Counted from the stretch's first letter, positions 43,572 to 52,553 are shown. The stretch is 64,000 nucleotides of DNA from CAZOVB01 sp964583095 (GCA_964583095.1 CAZOVB010000011.1:1-64000), one strand, 5' to 3'. Numbers and translations: made by a program. The notes: generated by a model from the letters alone, not told the origin.

Positions 43572-44441
43572 TCAGGTCCGCCGGCTCTGACGGTCCAGAA
43601 TCGCCTGCGCGCGGGAAAAGCCTTCGGGGGTCCCCATGTCCAGGCTGCGTCCGCGTATCCGCCGGAGAAAGTAGCGATCCTTGCATTTGCGCAGCAGGCG
43701 CAGCTGAGCAGCGGCCAGTTGCAGTTCCTTCCCGGCCTTTTCGGCCAGGGGTTTTTCCTCGCGCAACGCATGGAAGATTTCCGCTGAGAATCCGTAGATC
43801 CCACAATGGGCCAGGAAGGTCTCCCCGTCCAGCCCAGGCGTGGTCAGTCGGCGGCGCGCCGCAGCCAGGTCCGGTTTCTCCACAAAGTCCCGGCAGCGGT
43901 AGAGATCTTCGCCCCCCCTGGGCGAACCCAGCGGATCTCCTCCTGCCACTCCCACCCGGGGCAGTTCTTCCGGGCCCACCGGCTGCATGCCGATCACGGC
44001 ATCGGCCTCAAGCCGTTCCAGGTCGTCAAGAACCTGGCGGGCAGGGCAGCGCGCTTCGGCCGAGAGATGAACGTGGTCGCCCAGCAGCAGCAGGAAGGAT
44101 TCGTCTCCGACAAAGGCCCCGGCCTGGAGGACCGCATCGCCAAAGCCGGCCGGACTGGACTGCACGATCCATTCCAACGCGCCGGTATCCCAGGGGACCT
44201 GAGAGGCCGGTTGGTCCGCCAGGTAGTTTCGCAGCATTTCCAGTTGCTCCGGGGAAACGATAATCGCGAATCGATCGATCCCGGCGCTGCAGGCTTCTTC
44301 CAGAATCCACTCCAGGACACTCCGGACCTTTTGCCTGCCTCTGACCAGGGGAAAGAGCGCCTTGGGGATCGCCCGCGTGACGGGATGCAGCCTCGTTCCC
44401 TTGCCGGCGACCGGAATGACAGCTTTTCGAATCGGATCCAT
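43572..44441 (-). CDS. Sugar-1-phosphate nucleotidyltransferase (UTP-glucose-1-phosphate uridylyltransferase-like)
   Basis: A 289-residue nucleotidyltransferase. The signature KAVIPVAGKGTRLHPVTRAI is followed by PKALFPL, and the metal-binding aspartate lies in LLLGDHVHLSA. A product-binding FVEKPDL follows. ATG at 44441 puts the first strand at the N-terminus; the longer open frame to 44492 is not needed. GalU-type activity, making UDP-glucose, is the best guess and would feed the UDP-sugar dehydrogenase and glycogen synthase in this window. Confidence 0.88.
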   Translation of the reverse strand: MDPIRKAVIPVAGKGTRLHPVTRAIPKALFPLVRGRQKVRSVLEWILEEACSAGIDRFAIIVSPEQLEMLRNYLADQPASQVPWDTGALEWIVQSSPAGFGDAVLQAGAFVGDESFLLLLGDHVHLSAEARCPARQVLDDLERLEADAVIGMQPVGPEELPRVGVAGGDPLGSPRGGEDLYRCRDFVEKPDLAAARRRLTTPGLDGETFLAHCGIYGFSAEIFHALREEKPLAEKAGKELQLAAAQLRLLRKCKDRYFLRRIRGRSLDMGTPEGFSRAQAILDRQSRRT

Positions 44442-44541
44442 GATCGGATTGTATGTTGGCCTGACCTTTCGAGCCAGCCAATTGCCCTGCACCCAGGTCC
44501 TGTCAAAAGCCGATATTCATAGCACGTGAGGAACCACGAGC

Positions 44542-46068
44542 ATGATTCCGGTCAGAACGACTTCCCGACAGATCGAGACCATCGCCCGCTGGCTGTGGGT
44601 GGTACTGGTTTGCATATCGGCCCTTGGCTGGTGGAGGCCCGGTCTGGCCCTGTGGGGAGTCTTCACCGCGGGCATCTGGACAGCGCTGACCCTATGGCTC
44701 TGGTCGCGAACCTGCGGCAACCGGCGGAAGGTCCCCTTGCAGGTGATGCAGGCCGGTTTGGTCTTCGCCGCGGGGGTCATCGCCCACCACGCACTTGAGA
44801 GCAGTTTCTCGATGCCCGCCCAAGGGCCTTACGATCTGTCAGGCGCCCTGGAGGTCTCGATTCTTCACCATCTCCTGCTGATCGGTCTGGGGTTGATGAT
44901 CACGCAGGATCTGCTTCCGCGAGGCCCAGGCCACGGGCGTTCCATTCTCGCCTGCGCCCTGGCCATCGCGGTAGGGCCCGCCCTGGCGGTAAGTGCCGCC
45001 TCCGTTTCGCAAGGGCGTGACGGGCTTGTGCTGTTGGGTCTTGCCGGCACTGCGGCGATGGGAGCCAGTTGGTGGTTTGTCGAATCGGCTTTCAGGTCTG
45101 CAAGGGAAGGGGCCGCTGTCCGACGCCGGCCCCAGCGCCTGCCGGCGGTTTTCGCAATTGCGATGGCGGCGTGGCTGATCGTTCTGTCTCCGCAGGCGGC
45201 CGGGCTGGGGCTGATCCCCTCGGGAGTCCTCCTTGTATGCGCAAGCCTGTCCTGGAAGCTCCGAAGGAGAGTCCTGTGTCCACTGGGAGCCGCCTTGGCG
45301 GCAGGGGGCGTGATCCTGGCCTGGAACCGGCAGTGGAAGCTGCCCGATGCAGCGATCCGCCTATTCGGCAGGGGCGAGGCGGGTATGGTCCGGTTGGATC
45401 CTGCCGCCGACAGTCTGGCGGTGCTTCTGGAGGCGGTGGGGCTGGTGGGAGTGGGGGCCCTGGTTCTCGGCGGACTGGGGGCAATTCTGTCAGGGCTCTG
45501 GAGCCTGAGGAACCGCACCGCCCGGGAGCAGTATCGAGGCCTGATCTGGATGGCCGGCTGTCTCTGCTCGGCCCTGGCGTTGCTGGTTTCGGGCGGCCTG
45601 TACGTGCCGGCCTGCTCGGTGGGTATGATCTTCTTCTGGGGGCTGCTGCCTGCGTTTTCGGCCCGGCCTGTGCGTCACATTCCAGCCGTGCTTTTCGTTG
45701 GGGTTCTGATGGGCTACTTCCTGCTGATGGGGATCCTGCGCGGCCAGGGCCTCGCGGTCTGGTCGATGACGGCCTTCGGGGCCGATGATCGATTCCTTCA
45801 TCTCTTTGGTGGATTCATGATGTCCTCAGTCCTGGCCTGGTGGATTGGCAGCCGAAGGCTCTGGCTGGGGCTGGGAGCGATCGGCCTGGCCGTGGCCGCC
45901 GGGGCCGCCGGAGAGTGGGTCCAGGGGCGATACACTGCGCGAAGCAACGAGTGGCAGGACTTCACCTACCACGGGCTGGGATGTGCGATCAGCGTGCTGC
46001 CGTATCTGCTGTGCATGGGCGCGCGTCTTTGCGAGCGCAAGCAGGAGCAGACCGCTTCGGGCGCATAA
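44542..46068 (+). CDS. Large polytopic membrane protein with a VanZ-like C-terminus
   Basis: A 508-residue integral membrane protein with roughly 12 to 14 hydrophobic helices. The last 130 residues match the VanZ-like pattern: DDRFLHLFGGFMMSSVLAWW, then AGEWVQGRYTARSNEWQDF and HGLGCAIS, where the conserved D, H, E, Q and D residues sit in place. The N-terminal two thirds are not recognised. VanZ-like proteins are envelope proteins of poorly known function. It is transcribed alone, divergent from the nucleotidyltransferase gene. Confidence 0.72.
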   Translation: MIPVRTTSRQIETIARWLWVVLVCISALGWWRPGLALWGVFTAGIWTALTLWLWSRTCGNRRKVPLQVMQAGLVFAAGVIAHHALESSFSMPAQGPYDLSGALEVSILHHLLLIGLGLMITQDLLPRGPGHGRSILACALAIAVGPALAVSAASVSQGRDGLVLLGLAGTAAMGASWWFVESAFRSAREGAAVRRRPQRLPAVFAIAMAAWLIVLSPQAAGLGLIPSGVLLVCASLSWKLRRRVLCPLGAALAAGGVILAWNRQWKLPDAAIRLFGRGEAGMVRLDPAADSLAVLLEAVGLVGVGALVLGGLGAILSGLWSLRNRTAREQYRGLIWMAGCLCSALALLVSGGLYVPACSVGMIFFWGLLPAFSARPVRHIPAVLFVGVLMGYFLLMGILRGQGLAVWSMTAFGADDRFLHLFGGFMMSSVLAWWIGSRRLWLGLGAIGLAVAAGAAGEWVQGRYTARSNEWQDFTYHGLGCAISVLPYLLCMGARLCERKQEQTASGA

Positions 46069-46070
46069 AG

Positions 46071-46102
46071 CAGGCCGCCGGTCGCGATGGATCGACGGCC
46101 TG
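46071..46102. terminator. Candidate bidirectional terminator hairpin
   Basis: CAGGCCG (46071-46077) and CGGCCTG (46096-46102) can pair across an 18-base loop between two convergent genes whose stops are 60 bases apart. No T-tract follows. Confidence 0.3.
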
Positions 46103-46127
46103 GGTATTGTCTTGCCCGGGGCGGCGG

Positions 46128-47444
46128 TCAGGCCTGGACGATCTTGCTTCGTCCGCGTTTGACGCCCTTGGTAGCGTTGCGGGTATCGACAACCAGTTGA
46201 GCGTTGTCGACGATCTCCTGGTAGTCGTAGTCGCTGTGATCGGTGCTGATCACGACCGCGTCGTACTGGGCCAGGGACTTTGCATCCACCGGCTTGGAGA
46301 CCATCTTGAGGTTGTACTCCCGCATGGGTGAGGTCTTGGGCACGTGGGGATCATTGTAGCTGACCTTCGCGCCGCGATGCTTGAGCAGCTCGATCAACTC
46401 CAGTGAAGGACTCTCGCGAACGTCGTCGATGTCCTTCTTGTAGGCCAGACCCAGAATGAGAATCTTCGAGTTCTTCAGGGCCTTGCACCGGTCGTTGAGA
46501 GCTTCCATGAGCTTGTGGATGACAAACAGGGGCATGGAGACATTGACCTCGCCGGCCAGCTCGATAAACCGCGTGGCCAGCCCGTACTCCCGCGCCTTCC
46601 AGGACAGGTAGAACGGGTCGATCGGGATGCAGTGGCCTCCAAGTCCCGGGCCCGGGTAGAACGGCGTAAAGCCGAAGGGCTTGGTCGAGGCCGCCCGGAT
46701 CACCTCCCAGACATTGATGTCCATCCGGTCAAAGAGCGTCTTGAGTTCGTTGACCAGGGCGATGTTCACGCAGCGGTAGGTGTTTTCGAGGATCTTGCTC
46801 GCCTCGGCTGCCTCGCAACTGGAGACCGGCACGACGGTGTCGATGGCGATTTCGTAGCAGGCCTCTGCCACCTTTCGTGAGGGTGCATCGTACCCCCCGA
46901 CCACCTTGGGGATCGTCTGGGTGGTGTAGTCCTTGCGACCCGGGTCCTCGCGTTCGGGGCTGTAGGCCAGGTAGAAGTCGGTCCCGACCTTCAGGCCGGA
47001 TTCTTCCAGGATCGGGAGCATGACTTCCCGCGTGGTTCCCGGATACGTTGTGGATTCCAGGACGATCAACTGACCCTTGCGAAGATACTGGGCGATCTGA
47101 CGGGCCGTGCCCTCGACGTAGGACATGTCCGGTTCGCGCATCTTGGTCAGTGGCGTGGGAACGCAGATCAGGATGGCATCGGCCTCGGGAATGCGGGAGA
47201 AATCGGTCGTGGCATCAAAGAGGTTCGAATCCACGATGTTCTTGATCACGCTGGAAGGAATGTGCTCGATGTAGCTTTTTCCCTTCTTGAGCGATTGGAC
47301 CTTGTTCTGATCAATATCGAAGCCCAAAACTTTGGCCCCGCCCCGGGTGAATTCCCGTACAAGAGGCAGGCCGACGTATCCCAGCCCGACTACGCCGATC
47401 CGGGCCTCGAGGTCTCGCATTTTCTGGATGAGTTCCTGGCTCAC
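46128..47444 (-). CDS. UDP-N-acetylglucosamine 6-dehydrogenase-like nucleotide-sugar dehydrogenase
   Basis: A 438-residue enzyme oxidising a UDP-sugar to the uronic acid with two NAD. The GTG at 47444 follows AGGAG at 7 bases. The NAD fold is RIGVVGLGYVGLPL (15-28), then ILICVPTPLTK, VLESTTYPGTT and YSPEREDPG. The catalytic cysteine is in PGPGLGGHCIPIDPFYLSWK (C near 269). The C-terminal domain has ILGLAYKKDIDDVRESPS. The WbpA/WecC/TviB type is favoured over Ugd by the YPGTT and SPEREDPG motifs. It probably works with the epimerase at 34759. Confidence 0.91.
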   Translation of the reverse strand: MSQELIQKMRDLEARIGVVGLGYVGLPLVREFTRGGAKVLGFDIDQNKVQSLKKGKSYIEHIPSSVIKNIVDSNLFDATTDFSRIPEADAILICVPTPLTKMREPDMSYVEGTARQIAQYLRKGQLIVLESTTYPGTTREVMLPILEESGLKVGTDFYLAYSPEREDPGRKDYTTQTIPKVVGGYDAPSRKVAEACYEIAIDTVVPVSSCEAAEASKILENTYRCVNIALVNELKTLFDRMDINVWEVIRAASTKPFGFTPFYPGPGLGGHCIPIDPFYLSWKAREYGLATRFIELAGEVNVSMPLFVIHKLMEALNDRCKALKNSKILILGLAYKKDIDDVRESPSLELIELLKHRGAKVSYNDPHVPKTSPMREYNLKMVSKPVDAKSLAQYDAVVISTDHSDYDYQEIVDNAQLVVDTRNATKGVKRGRSKIVQA

Positions 47445-47631
47445 TGGTTTCTCCTGCTGGAAATTGTGTTGGTACGCAAGCCAATCCTGCTTGCCGCGTA
47501 TCTGCCTTATCGGAAAAGGGATGGCTCTTGCGCAAGCTTCGCTCCGGAGGCCTTGGACAAGAAACGGGCTCGATATGATACCGCACCGCGATTATCGGCG
47601 GCAATGAAAAGATCCCCTCTCCCGAGGAGCT

Positions 47632-48363
47632 TCAGCAATCCTTTGCAAAGTCATCCACGACGCTGTGGGCGATCCGCTGGAGTTGGGAAGCTGTATCGGC
47701 GGGCAGGTCGTAGACGATCCGGCCGGAATCGTCGCGGATCTGATCGAGCCTTGCCGGCAGATCGATACAGCTTTGCCCCGTCAGCGTTTCCAGCAGAACA
47801 CAGGCCGAGAGATACGAGCCGGCAGGGGTGGGATGGCTGCCGTCGGCTTCGTGCAGGACCAACTCCGGCAGTTGCCCCCTGGCATCGGCCCAGGCCTGGC
47901 CGACAGGAGCCAGATCCGCTCCCAGTTCGGCTGCGATCTTACGGTAGGCTCCGGTCAGGATCATCTGCTGCTCGGGCTTGTCCCGCCGGGCCCAGGTCAG
48001 ATAAAAGACGATTCGATTACACCCCGAAGTGTGAATTCGCTGGGCCAGCAGGGCTGCGTGAGCATAGAAAGATTCCGGCTGCAGGACAGGATCCATGCTC
48101 TGGCCCTGGAGGACAGCCACGTCGGGCCTGGCGTCCAGTGCCCGGTCGAGCCCGCCCACCCGCTGGGGATCCAGTTCCGGGCAGAACCCGCAGCGCTGCT
48201 CGGAGAGACCCAGGTTGTCGGACCAGTGGGTTTGGAGGCTCGCGCCGCCTCGTAGATACTCCTGGAGTTGGATGGGGGTGTCCCGAAACGAGGCCATTGC
48301 AGCAACCGCCTGTGGCAGTTGGTGGAAGAACGTGTAGCTGTTGCCGACAAACAGGACTTTCAA
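47632..48363 (-). CDS. SGNH/GDSL-type hydrolase
   Basis: A 243-residue esterase-fold protein. Block I is VLFVGNSYTFFH (nucleophile serine in GNS, about residue 8), block III is AVLQGQSMDP, and block V is DGSHPTPAGSYL with the catalytic D and H. No signal peptide is seen. It could remove acetyl or other acyl groups from a sugar or surface polymer. It precedes, on the minus strand, the UDP-sugar dehydrogenase gene and follows pcm by four bases, so it may share the pcm transcript. Confidence 0.82.
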   Translation of the reverse strand: MKVLFVGNSYTFFHQLPQAVAAMASFRDTPIQLQEYLRGGASLQTHWSDNLGLSEQRCGFCPELDPQRVGGLDRALDARPDVAVLQGQSMDPVLQPESFYAHAALLAQRIHTSGCNRIVFYLTWARRDKPEQQMILTGAYRKIAAELGADLAPVGQAWADARGQLPELVLHEADGSHPTPAGSYLSACVLLETLTGQSCIDLPARLDQIRDDSGRIVYDLPADTASQLQRIAHSVVDDFAKDC

Positions 48364-48367
48364 GCGG

Positions 48368-49030
48368 CTACTCCTCAGGCCATCCCTGACGGCCGATGAG
48401 TTTGACGAATCGTACGTCGCCCAGACTTTCCTGGAGGATCTTACCTTGATGTTTTGTCACGAGGCAAAGCTTTTGTGCGTGCCGGGGACCGATGGGGGCC
48501 ACGATTCTGCCTCCCTCGGCCAGTTGCTCGATCCAGGCGGAGGGCACTTCCGGTCCGGCCGCTCCGCAGACGATCCTGTCGTAGGGCGCGTGTTCCTCCC
48601 AGCCCAGCGTTCCGTCGCTGCAACGAAGCTGGACATTGGAGATACCCACGTCCTGCAGGGCTTGTTGGGCGGCATCGGCCAAGGCCTGGATGCGTTCGAT
48701 CGCATAAACGTGTTTGCTGAGCTTGGCCAGCAGGGCGGTCTGGTACCCGCTGCCGGCTCCGACATCCAGGACCACATGATCCGGCTGGAGCTTCAGGGCT
48801 TTGAGGGTCATCGCGACCACGTAAGGCTGGGAGATCGTCTGCTCGTGGCCGATGGGTACGGGCTGATCGGCCCAGGCGAGATGCCCTTTTTCGGCGGGGA
48901 CGAACCGTTCGCGCGGCACTTCGCGCATCGCCTGGAGGATGGCCGGGTCGTCAATACCCCGCGCCTGGATCTGTCGCGTGACCATCTGTTGCCGTCGAAT
49001 TTCCGGATTGTCGTTCGATGTTGTCATCAT
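48368..49030 (-). CDS. pcm: Protein-L-isoaspartate O-methyltransferase
   Basis: A 220-residue SAM-dependent repair enzyme for isoaspartyl damage. Motifs: MVTRQIQARGIDDPAILQAM, VPRERFVP, then GHEQTISQPYVVAMTLKAL, and the SAM-binding strand VVLDVGAGSGYQTALLA, with late APIGPR. The start is one of two adjacent ATGs (49030, 49027). There is no ribosome-binding site, because a TATAAT ends only five bases upstream; see the promoter entry. Confidence 0.93.
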   Translation of the reverse strand: MMTTSNDNPEIRRQQMVTRQIQARGIDDPAILQAMREVPRERFVPAEKGHLAWADQPVPIGHEQTISQPYVVAMTLKALKLQPDHVVLDVGAGSGYQTALLAKLSKHVYAIERIQALADAAQQALQDVGISNVQLRCSDGTLGWEEHAPYDRIVCGAAGPEVPSAWIEQLAEGGRIVAPIGPRHAQKLCLVTKHQGKILQESLGDVRFVKLIGRQGWPEE

Positions 49031-49035
49031 ACAGG

Positions 49036-49041
49036 ATTATA
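49036..49041 (-). promoter_or_regulatory. -10 element immediately upstream of pcm
   Basis: A perfect TATAAT on the minus strand, five bases from the pcm ATG. Transcription starting about 7 bases downstream would begin at or inside the start codon, giving a leaderless mRNA. No convincing -35 is visible. Confidence 0.4.
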
Positions 49042-49086
49042 CTCGCTCCAGACGGGCATCTCAGCCCCGCACAATGGAGAAAAGAA

Positions 49087-49902
49087 GTGGCTCGGAAGAA
49101 CCCGGTTGTAACATTACTGACGGATTTCGGCGCAAATGGTCCCTATGTCCCGGCCATGAAGGCCATGATCCTGCGTATCTGCCCCCAGGCGACGATCGTG
49201 GATCTGACCCACGAGATCGACGCCCACGATATCTGGTCCGGAGCGTTCCTGCTGGACCAGGCCAGTCGCGAATTCGGTCCTGAGAGCGTACACGTGGCGG
49301 TGGTCGATCCGGGGGTGGGTTCGAAGCGGCTGGGACTGGCCGGGAAATTCGATGGCCGCTATTACGTATTCCCCGACAACGGGGTCATCAGCTTCGTTCA
49401 GGCCCGGACGACCTGCCAGGGACTGGTGACCTTGCGGAACCAGCAGTATATGCGGCAGGAAGGCATTTCACTGACCTTCCACGGCCGGGATATCTTCGCA
49501 CCGGTCGCAGCGCACCTGGCTTCGGGAGTCGCGATGGAGAAGTTGGGTCCTACGCCTGATCGTTACACGCTGCTCGAAACGCCCCAGCCCCAGGAGTCGG
49601 ATGGGATCCTTTACGGGAAGATCATCTACATCGACCGGTTCGGCAACTGCGTAAGCAACCTGCCCGTGGGCCTGCTCGAGAGCTTTTTCGACAACCTCGA
49701 GACGGTCGAAGTCTGGTGCAAGCAGAGCCGCGTGGGCAAGCTGGCCGGGACCTACAGCTTCGTCGAGCCCGGCAAGGGCCTGGCGCTTGTCAACTCGATG
49801 GGCCTGCTGGAGGTCGCCGCCAACCAGGCTCGGGCCGACGGTATCTACGATGCCCGCCTCGGCGATGCGATTCGTGTCATACCCCAGGGAAGGGAAGGAT
49901 AG
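49087..49902 (+). CDS. SAM hydrolase (DUF62 / SAM hydroxide adenosyltransferase)
   Basis: A 271-residue enzyme converting S-adenosylmethionine and water to adenosine and methionine. The GTG at 49087 follows GGAG at 8 bases and the product opens with VTLLTDFGANGPYVPAMK, the family's N-terminal signature. Further motifs are DLTHEIDAHDIWSGAFLL, VAVVDPGVGSKR, VFPDNGVIS and, in the C-terminal beta domain, IIYIDRFGNCVSNLP. The family includes fluorinases and chlorinases, but the motifs here fit the common hydrolase. It lies five bases before bioA and starts a bio operon. Confidence 0.9.
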   Translation: MARKNPVVTLLTDFGANGPYVPAMKAMILRICPQATIVDLTHEIDAHDIWSGAFLLDQASREFGPESVHVAVVDPGVGSKRLGLAGKFDGRYYVFPDNGVISFVQARTTCQGLVTLRNQQYMRQEGISLTFHGRDIFAPVAAHLASGVAMEKLGPTPDRYTLLETPQPQESDGILYGKIIYIDRFGNCVSNLPVGLLESFFDNLETVEVWCKQSRVGKLAGTYSFVEPGKGLALVNSMGLLEVAANQARADGIYDARLGDAIRVIPQGREG

Positions 49903-49907
49903 CGTTC

Positions 49908-51272
49908 ATGGAAGGATCCCCGCAGGCCTTCGATCCGGAGCGGATCGTGCAGATGGACAAACGGTATGTGTGGCATCCGTTTACGCCCATGAAGCAGTAC
50001 ATGGAATCCGAGGCCCCGATGATCACCGATGCCGAGGGATTCGAGTTGATCGATGTCCACGGCAGGCGGTTCATCGACGGCTTCGGCAGCCTCTGGTGCA
50101 ATCTCCACGGCCACCGCGTAGAGCAGATAGACCAGGCCATCCAGGACCAGCTTGGGCGTGTTGCGCATACGACCCTGCTCGGCCACGGTTCGCCCCCCAG
50201 TGCCCGGTTGGCGCGGAAGCTCGTTCAAGCCAGCCCCTCGGGGTTGCGGAAGGTCTTTTACAGCGACAGCGGCGCCACAGCGGTGGAGGTCGCACAGAAG
50301 ATGGCCTTCCAGTACTTCCACAACAAGGGCCAGACCCTCCGGACACGGTTCATCGCATTTGATCAGGGGTATCACGGAGATACCATCGGGGCTGTCAGCG
50401 TCGGCGGGATCGACGCTTTCCACAGAATCTTCAGCCCGTTGCTCTTCGAAACCTTCCTGGTCGACAGTCCGTGTCCCTATCGCCACCCGGCAGGGGCGGA
50501 TGCAGGGCAGGCGGTCCTGGAACAGGTCGAAAAGATCTTCGAGCAGCACCCCGGCCGGATCTGTGCGTTGATCGTCGAGCCGCGCATCCAGGGAGCCGGG
50601 GGCATGCTCACCCATCCCGACGGGTTCCTAAGAGGCCTGCGGGAGATCACCCGACGACATGAGAGTTTCCTGATCGCCGATGAAGTCGCCACCGGATTCG
50701 CGCGCACCGGCAAGCTCTTTGCCTGCGGGCACGAGCAGGTCTGTCCGGATCTGATGTGCCTGGGCAAGGGCCTGACCGGTGGATACCTGCCCGTAGCGGC
50801 CACCCTGACCACCCAGGAGATCTTTGACGGTTTCTGCGGGGAGATCGCCGAGGACAAGACCTTCTATCACGGGCATACCTATACCGGAAACGCCCTGGGA
50901 TGTGCGGCCGGGGTGGCGAGTTTCGATCTGATCTTCTCCAGTGGATTGCTGGAATCGCTGCCGGCCAAGATCGACCTGATCGCCGACGGACTTTCGCCCC
51001 TGTCCGATCATCCCCGCGTGGGGCAGATCCGCCAGGCCGGCATGATGGTCGGCATCGAACTGGTCGAGGACCGCCGGACCAAACAGCGATTCGACCCCCG
51101 CCGCAGGATCGGCCCAGCCGTTTGTGCCGCCGCCAAGGCCGAGGGCATCATCACCCGGCCACTGGGCGACGTGATTACCTTGATGCCCGCCCCGGCCATG
51201 GATTGCGCGACGCTCAAGCGCCTGGTGGATGGGATCGTCTCCACGATTCGGAGGTTCTTCCAGGGATGTTGA
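49908..51272 (+). CDS. bioA: Adenosylmethionine-8-amino-7-oxononanoate aminotransferase
   Basis: A 454-residue PLP aminotransferase in biotin synthesis. It transfers an amino group, normally from SAM, to KAPA to make DAPA. Motifs: YVWHPFTPMKQY (21-32), GFGSLWCNLHGHR, FYSDSGATAVEVAQKMAF, YHGDTIGAVSVGG, and the PLP lysine in CLGKGLTGGYLP (K near 287). The ATG at 49908 lies five bases after the SAM hydrolase stop, and the end overlaps bioD by seven bases. Together the three genes form one operon. Confidence 0.95.
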   Translation: MEGSPQAFDPERIVQMDKRYVWHPFTPMKQYMESEAPMITDAEGFELIDVHGRRFIDGFGSLWCNLHGHRVEQIDQAIQDQLGRVAHTTLLGHGSPPSARLARKLVQASPSGLRKVFYSDSGATAVEVAQKMAFQYFHNKGQTLRTRFIAFDQGYHGDTIGAVSVGGIDAFHRIFSPLLFETFLVDSPCPYRHPAGADAGQAVLEQVEKIFEQHPGRICALIVEPRIQGAGGMLTHPDGFLRGLREITRRHESFLIADEVATGFARTGKLFACGHEQVCPDLMCLGKGLTGGYLPVAATLTTQEIFDGFCGEIAEDKTFYHGHTYTGNALGCAAGVASFDLIFSSGLLESLPAKIDLIADGLSPLSDHPRVGQIRQAGMMVGIELVEDRRTKQRFDPRRRIGPAVCAAAKAEGIITRPLGDVITLMPAPAMDCATLKRLVDGIVSTIRRFFQGC

Positions 51273-52072
51273 ACGACTTTGACGCTTCGAGCTATCCCGA
51301 GCTGCCCCGCCTCAAGGGCGTATTTGTTACCGGGACCGACACGGATGTGGGCAAAACCTTGATCGCAGGGGCCATCGCCCGATCCCTCCGGAAGGATTCA
51401 CGCAGGGTAGAGGTCTTCAAGCCCGCTGCCAGCGGCTGTCGGAAGGACCGCGAGGGCCTCATCAGCGCCGATGCGGAATTCCTGGCCGCCTGCGCCGATT
51501 CCCGCCGGTCACTGGCCCAGATCACCCCGGTGCGGTTTCACAGCGCTCTGGCCCCCAACGTCGCAGCGGAGAAGGAATCACGCCCGGTGGATCTGTCCGA
51601 GATCTTTCGCAGCTACTGCCGGCTCGAGGGCAATTGCGACGCGGTGGTCGTGGAAGGAGTGGGGGGGCTGCTGTGCCCGATTCGCGAGGACTTCTGGGTA
51701 ATCCATTTTGCCCGCCTGACGGGGCTTCCGTTGGTGATCGTCGCCCGGCCCGGGCTGGGGACGATCAACCACACGCTCCTGACGCTCCACGCGGCTGACA
51801 GCATGGGCATCCAGGTGGCCGGGGTGATCATCAACCGCTATCCGGTGGAGCCGGAGGACCCGCGGCGAAAGCGGGAAGGTGAGCCGGCACAGGTCGATGA
51901 CAGCGATTACGCGGTGCAGACCAATCCCCGACAGATTGCGCTGCGGGGCAAGACGAAGATCCTGGCCCTGGTTCCCGACGAGGCGGACAATTCGGTGGAG
52001 AACATCACCATCGGCCGCGACACGCAGTACGTGGTGGACCAGGTGAACTGGTCACGGATTCTGGACCTGTAG
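51266..52072 (+). CDS. bioD: Dethiobiotin synthetase
   Basis: A 268-residue ATP-dependent enzyme closing the ureido ring of dethiobiotin. P-loop GVFVTGTDTDVGKTL (about 18-32), substrate lysine in FKPAASG, and VVVEGVGGLLCPI. It is about 40 residues longer than typical BioD, with an insert near EPEDPRRKREGEPAQVDDSD. BioA and BioD are coupled by overlap, while bioB, bioF, bioC and bioH are not in the window. It ends four bases before the convergent thioredoxin-like gene. Confidence 0.93.
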   Translation: MLNDFDASSYPELPRLKGVFVTGTDTDVGKTLIAGAIARSLRKDSRRVEVFKPAASGCRKDREGLISADAEFLAACADSRRSLAQITPVRFHSALAPNVAAEKESRPVDLSEIFRSYCRLEGNCDAVVVEGVGGLLCPIREDFWVIHFARLTGLPLVIVARPGLGTINHTLLTLHAADSMGIQVAGVIINRYPVEPEDPRRKREGEPAQVDDSDYAVQTNPRQIALRGKTKILALVPDEADNSVENITIGRDTQYVVDQVNWSRILDL

Positions 52073-52076
52073 CTTC

Positions 52077-52553
52077 TTACCGTTTGACGGATTCTTCGAT
52101 GAAGTCGGTCAGGGCGACGGGGCCGTCGGATTCGTACTTGCGGCAGGCGCTTCGGAGCTGCATGTCAAGGTATCCACGGCTTTGGGCGCCGACCCAACGG
52201 CGGACCTCCAGGCCGCGATGGAACAGACAGAGGGTGGGCAGGACGTCGATGCCGAACTTCTTCTTCCATCCCGGGGCGTGGACCACGTCGATCTGTCGGA
52301 CGCTCACCCGGCCCTGGTAGTCTTCCTGGAGTTCCCTCAAGACGTGCTGCAGGGAGCGGGAGGACAGTTCGTCGGGAGCTTCGAAGCTGACCAGAATCAG
52401 CTCCGAAGAGGCGTCCAGGACGTAGTTGTCCGGATCGTCCGGATCGACGCGCCCGGTCTGTACGCATCCGGTCAGCAGAACGACAAGCATGGCTCCGGCT
52501 ATGACGTACAGCCAGTACCGAAGCGTCCCCTTCTGTGCGATGGTAAGGCTCAT
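52077..52553 (-). CDS. Thioredoxin-fold lipoprotein lacking the CxxC motif
   Basis: A 158-residue protein. An N-terminal membrane segment ends in a lipobox (LVVLLTGC), so it is probably a lipoprotein. The fold shows ELILVSFEAPDELSS where the CxxC should be, then VSVRQIDVVHAPGWKKKFGI, and the cis-proline in DVLPTLCLFHRG. Only a lone cysteine (LCLF) remains near the cis-proline. It should bind rather than reduce disulfides. It is the last gene of the pseudopilin operon, 65 bases after the propeller fusion. Confidence 0.75.
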   Translation of the reverse strand: MSLTIAQKGTLRYWLYVIAGAMLVVLLTGCVQTGRVDPDDPDNYVLDASSELILVSFEAPDELSSRSLQHVLRELQEDYQGRVSVRQIDVVHAPGWKKKFGIDVLPTLCLFHRGLEVRRWVGAQSRGYLDMQLRSACRKYESDGPVALTDFIEESVKR

